From positions 1-6,644 of the forward strand of contig CALPKO020000078.1 in the NCBI GenBank assembly GCA_943324165.2: a DNA stretch of 6,644 nt. Direction: 5' to 3'. This DNA comes from Bdellovibrio sp. ZAP7 (GTDB taxonomy: Bacteria > Bacteroidota > Bacteroidia > Flavobacteriales > Flavobacteriaceae). The position numbers were made by a program, and so were the translations under genes. Below the pieces are notes generated by a model. That model ran no database searches. It was not told where the DNA came from and was given only the letters and a program-made list of their open reading frames with translations. Positions 6,132 through 6,644 of this stretch are shown piece after piece. Numbering within the stretch: position 1 is the stretch's first letter; each line of letters starts with the position of its first letter.

Positions 6132-6644
6132 ATGAAAATATTTGTAACCGGAATTTCAACCGATGTCGGAAAAACTATTGCCTCCGCTATAATTGTGCAA
6201 TCACTCCATGCAGATTATTGGAAACCTATTCAAGCGGGCGATTTAGAAAATTCTGACAGTCATAAAATCAATTCCTACCTTTCGGATGATAATGAAAAAT
6301 CGGTGATTCATTCCAATTCTTATCAATTAAATACGCCTGCTAGTCCACATTTCGCGGCAGCAATCGACGGAATTGAAATCGAAATGGATAAAATAATTGA
6401 ACCTGAAACCAAAAACCATCTTGTAATTGAAGGTGCTGGAGGCGTATTCGTGCCGCTAAATCAAAATGATTGCGTTATCGATTTAATCAAAAAAGACTAT
6501 AAAGTTATAATAGTTTCTCGTCATTATTTAGGAAGCATCAATCACACTTTATTGACCATCGAAGCGCTAAAAAACAGGAAAATTGGAATTGCAGGAATTA
6601 TTTTTTCTGGCAATGAAAACAAAGCTACTGAAAGTATCATTTTG
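6132..6644 (+). CDS. bioD: Dethiobiotin synthetase BioD (3' end outside window)
   Basis: BioD makes dethiobiotin from 7,8-diaminopelargonate, CO2 and ATP, the penultimate step of biotin synthesis. The first 171 residues are present; the family is usually about 200-230 long. The P-loop is GISTDVGKT (7-15), corresponding to GTDTEVGKT of the E. coli enzyme. KPIQAG (31-36) carries the conserved Lys31 for substrate and carbamate binding, followed by SPHFAA (71-76), the EGAGG motif (100-104) and LGSINHTLLT (133-142), each matching E. coli BioD. The start codon is the first Met, directly before the P-loop strand. The gene follows the small lipoprotein by 17 bases and should be transcribed from the promoter before GH3. 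The rest of the biotin genes, if linked, would lie to the right. Confidence 0.95.
   Translation, partial: MKIFVTGISTDVGKTIASAIIVQSLHADYWKPIQAGDLENSDSHKINSYLSDDNEKSVIHSNSYQLNTPASPHFAAAIDGIEIEMDKIIEPETKNHLVIEGAGGVFVPLNQNDCVIDLIKKDYKVIIVSRHYLGSINHTLLTIEALKNRKIGIAGIIFSGNENKATESIIL

Overview
The window looks like a chromosomal segment from a low-GC member of the Bacteroidota, most likely Flavobacteriaceae and close to Flavobacterium. The evidence is the AT-rich sequence, A-rich start regions without Shine-Dalgarno motifs, candidate promoters of the TTTG/TAnnTTTG type, a C-terminal type IX secretion sorting domain, short lipoproteins with an SC lipobox, and a bacterial GH3-family protein beside bioD. 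This assignment is inferred from sequence features only.

Layout. Positions 1-661 hold the 3' end of a gene whose product ends in a His/Asp/Asn-rich domain resembling DUF6973, directly abutted (TAAATG junction) by a small predicted lipoprotein. A strong hairpin terminator closes this pair. Positions about 720-905 are a GC-richer, hairpin-rich non-coding stretch with an 18-bp tandem repeat, probably a decayed intergenic repeat element; 906-1022 shows nothing I can name. Positions 1075-2442 encode a secreted M23 zinc metallopeptidase with a T9SS sorting tail. The 348-base gap that follows contains a rightward terminator, a perfect 15-bp inverted repeat resembling an insertion-sequence end, and a leftward terminator. 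About 2601-2673 and 2706-2790 show nothing further.

Positions 2791-4254 carry two minus-strand genes. The upstream one (3460-4254) is a DUF2797-type zinc-ribbon protein. The downstream one (2791-3318) is an XRE-family helix-turn-helix regulator with a coiled-coil-like tail. The regulator has its own promoter, overlaid by a TGACAC-N6-GTGTCA palindrome; a second palindrome and a degenerate third half-site follow at exact 40-bp steps. This is a convincing candidate autoregulatory operator array.

Positions 4441-6644 form a plus-strand run divergent from the DUF2797 gene: a GH3-family adenylating enzyme, a 45-residue Cys-containing lipoprotein, and bioD (cut by the window end). The gaps are 6 and 17 bases, so the three are probably co-transcribed. 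bioD supplies dethiobiotin synthetase for biotin synthesis; the link between GH3 and biotin is not established by the sequence. The best leads are the 40-bp-phased operator array, the DUF6973-like/lipoprotein pair, and the GH3-lipoprotein-bioD operon.
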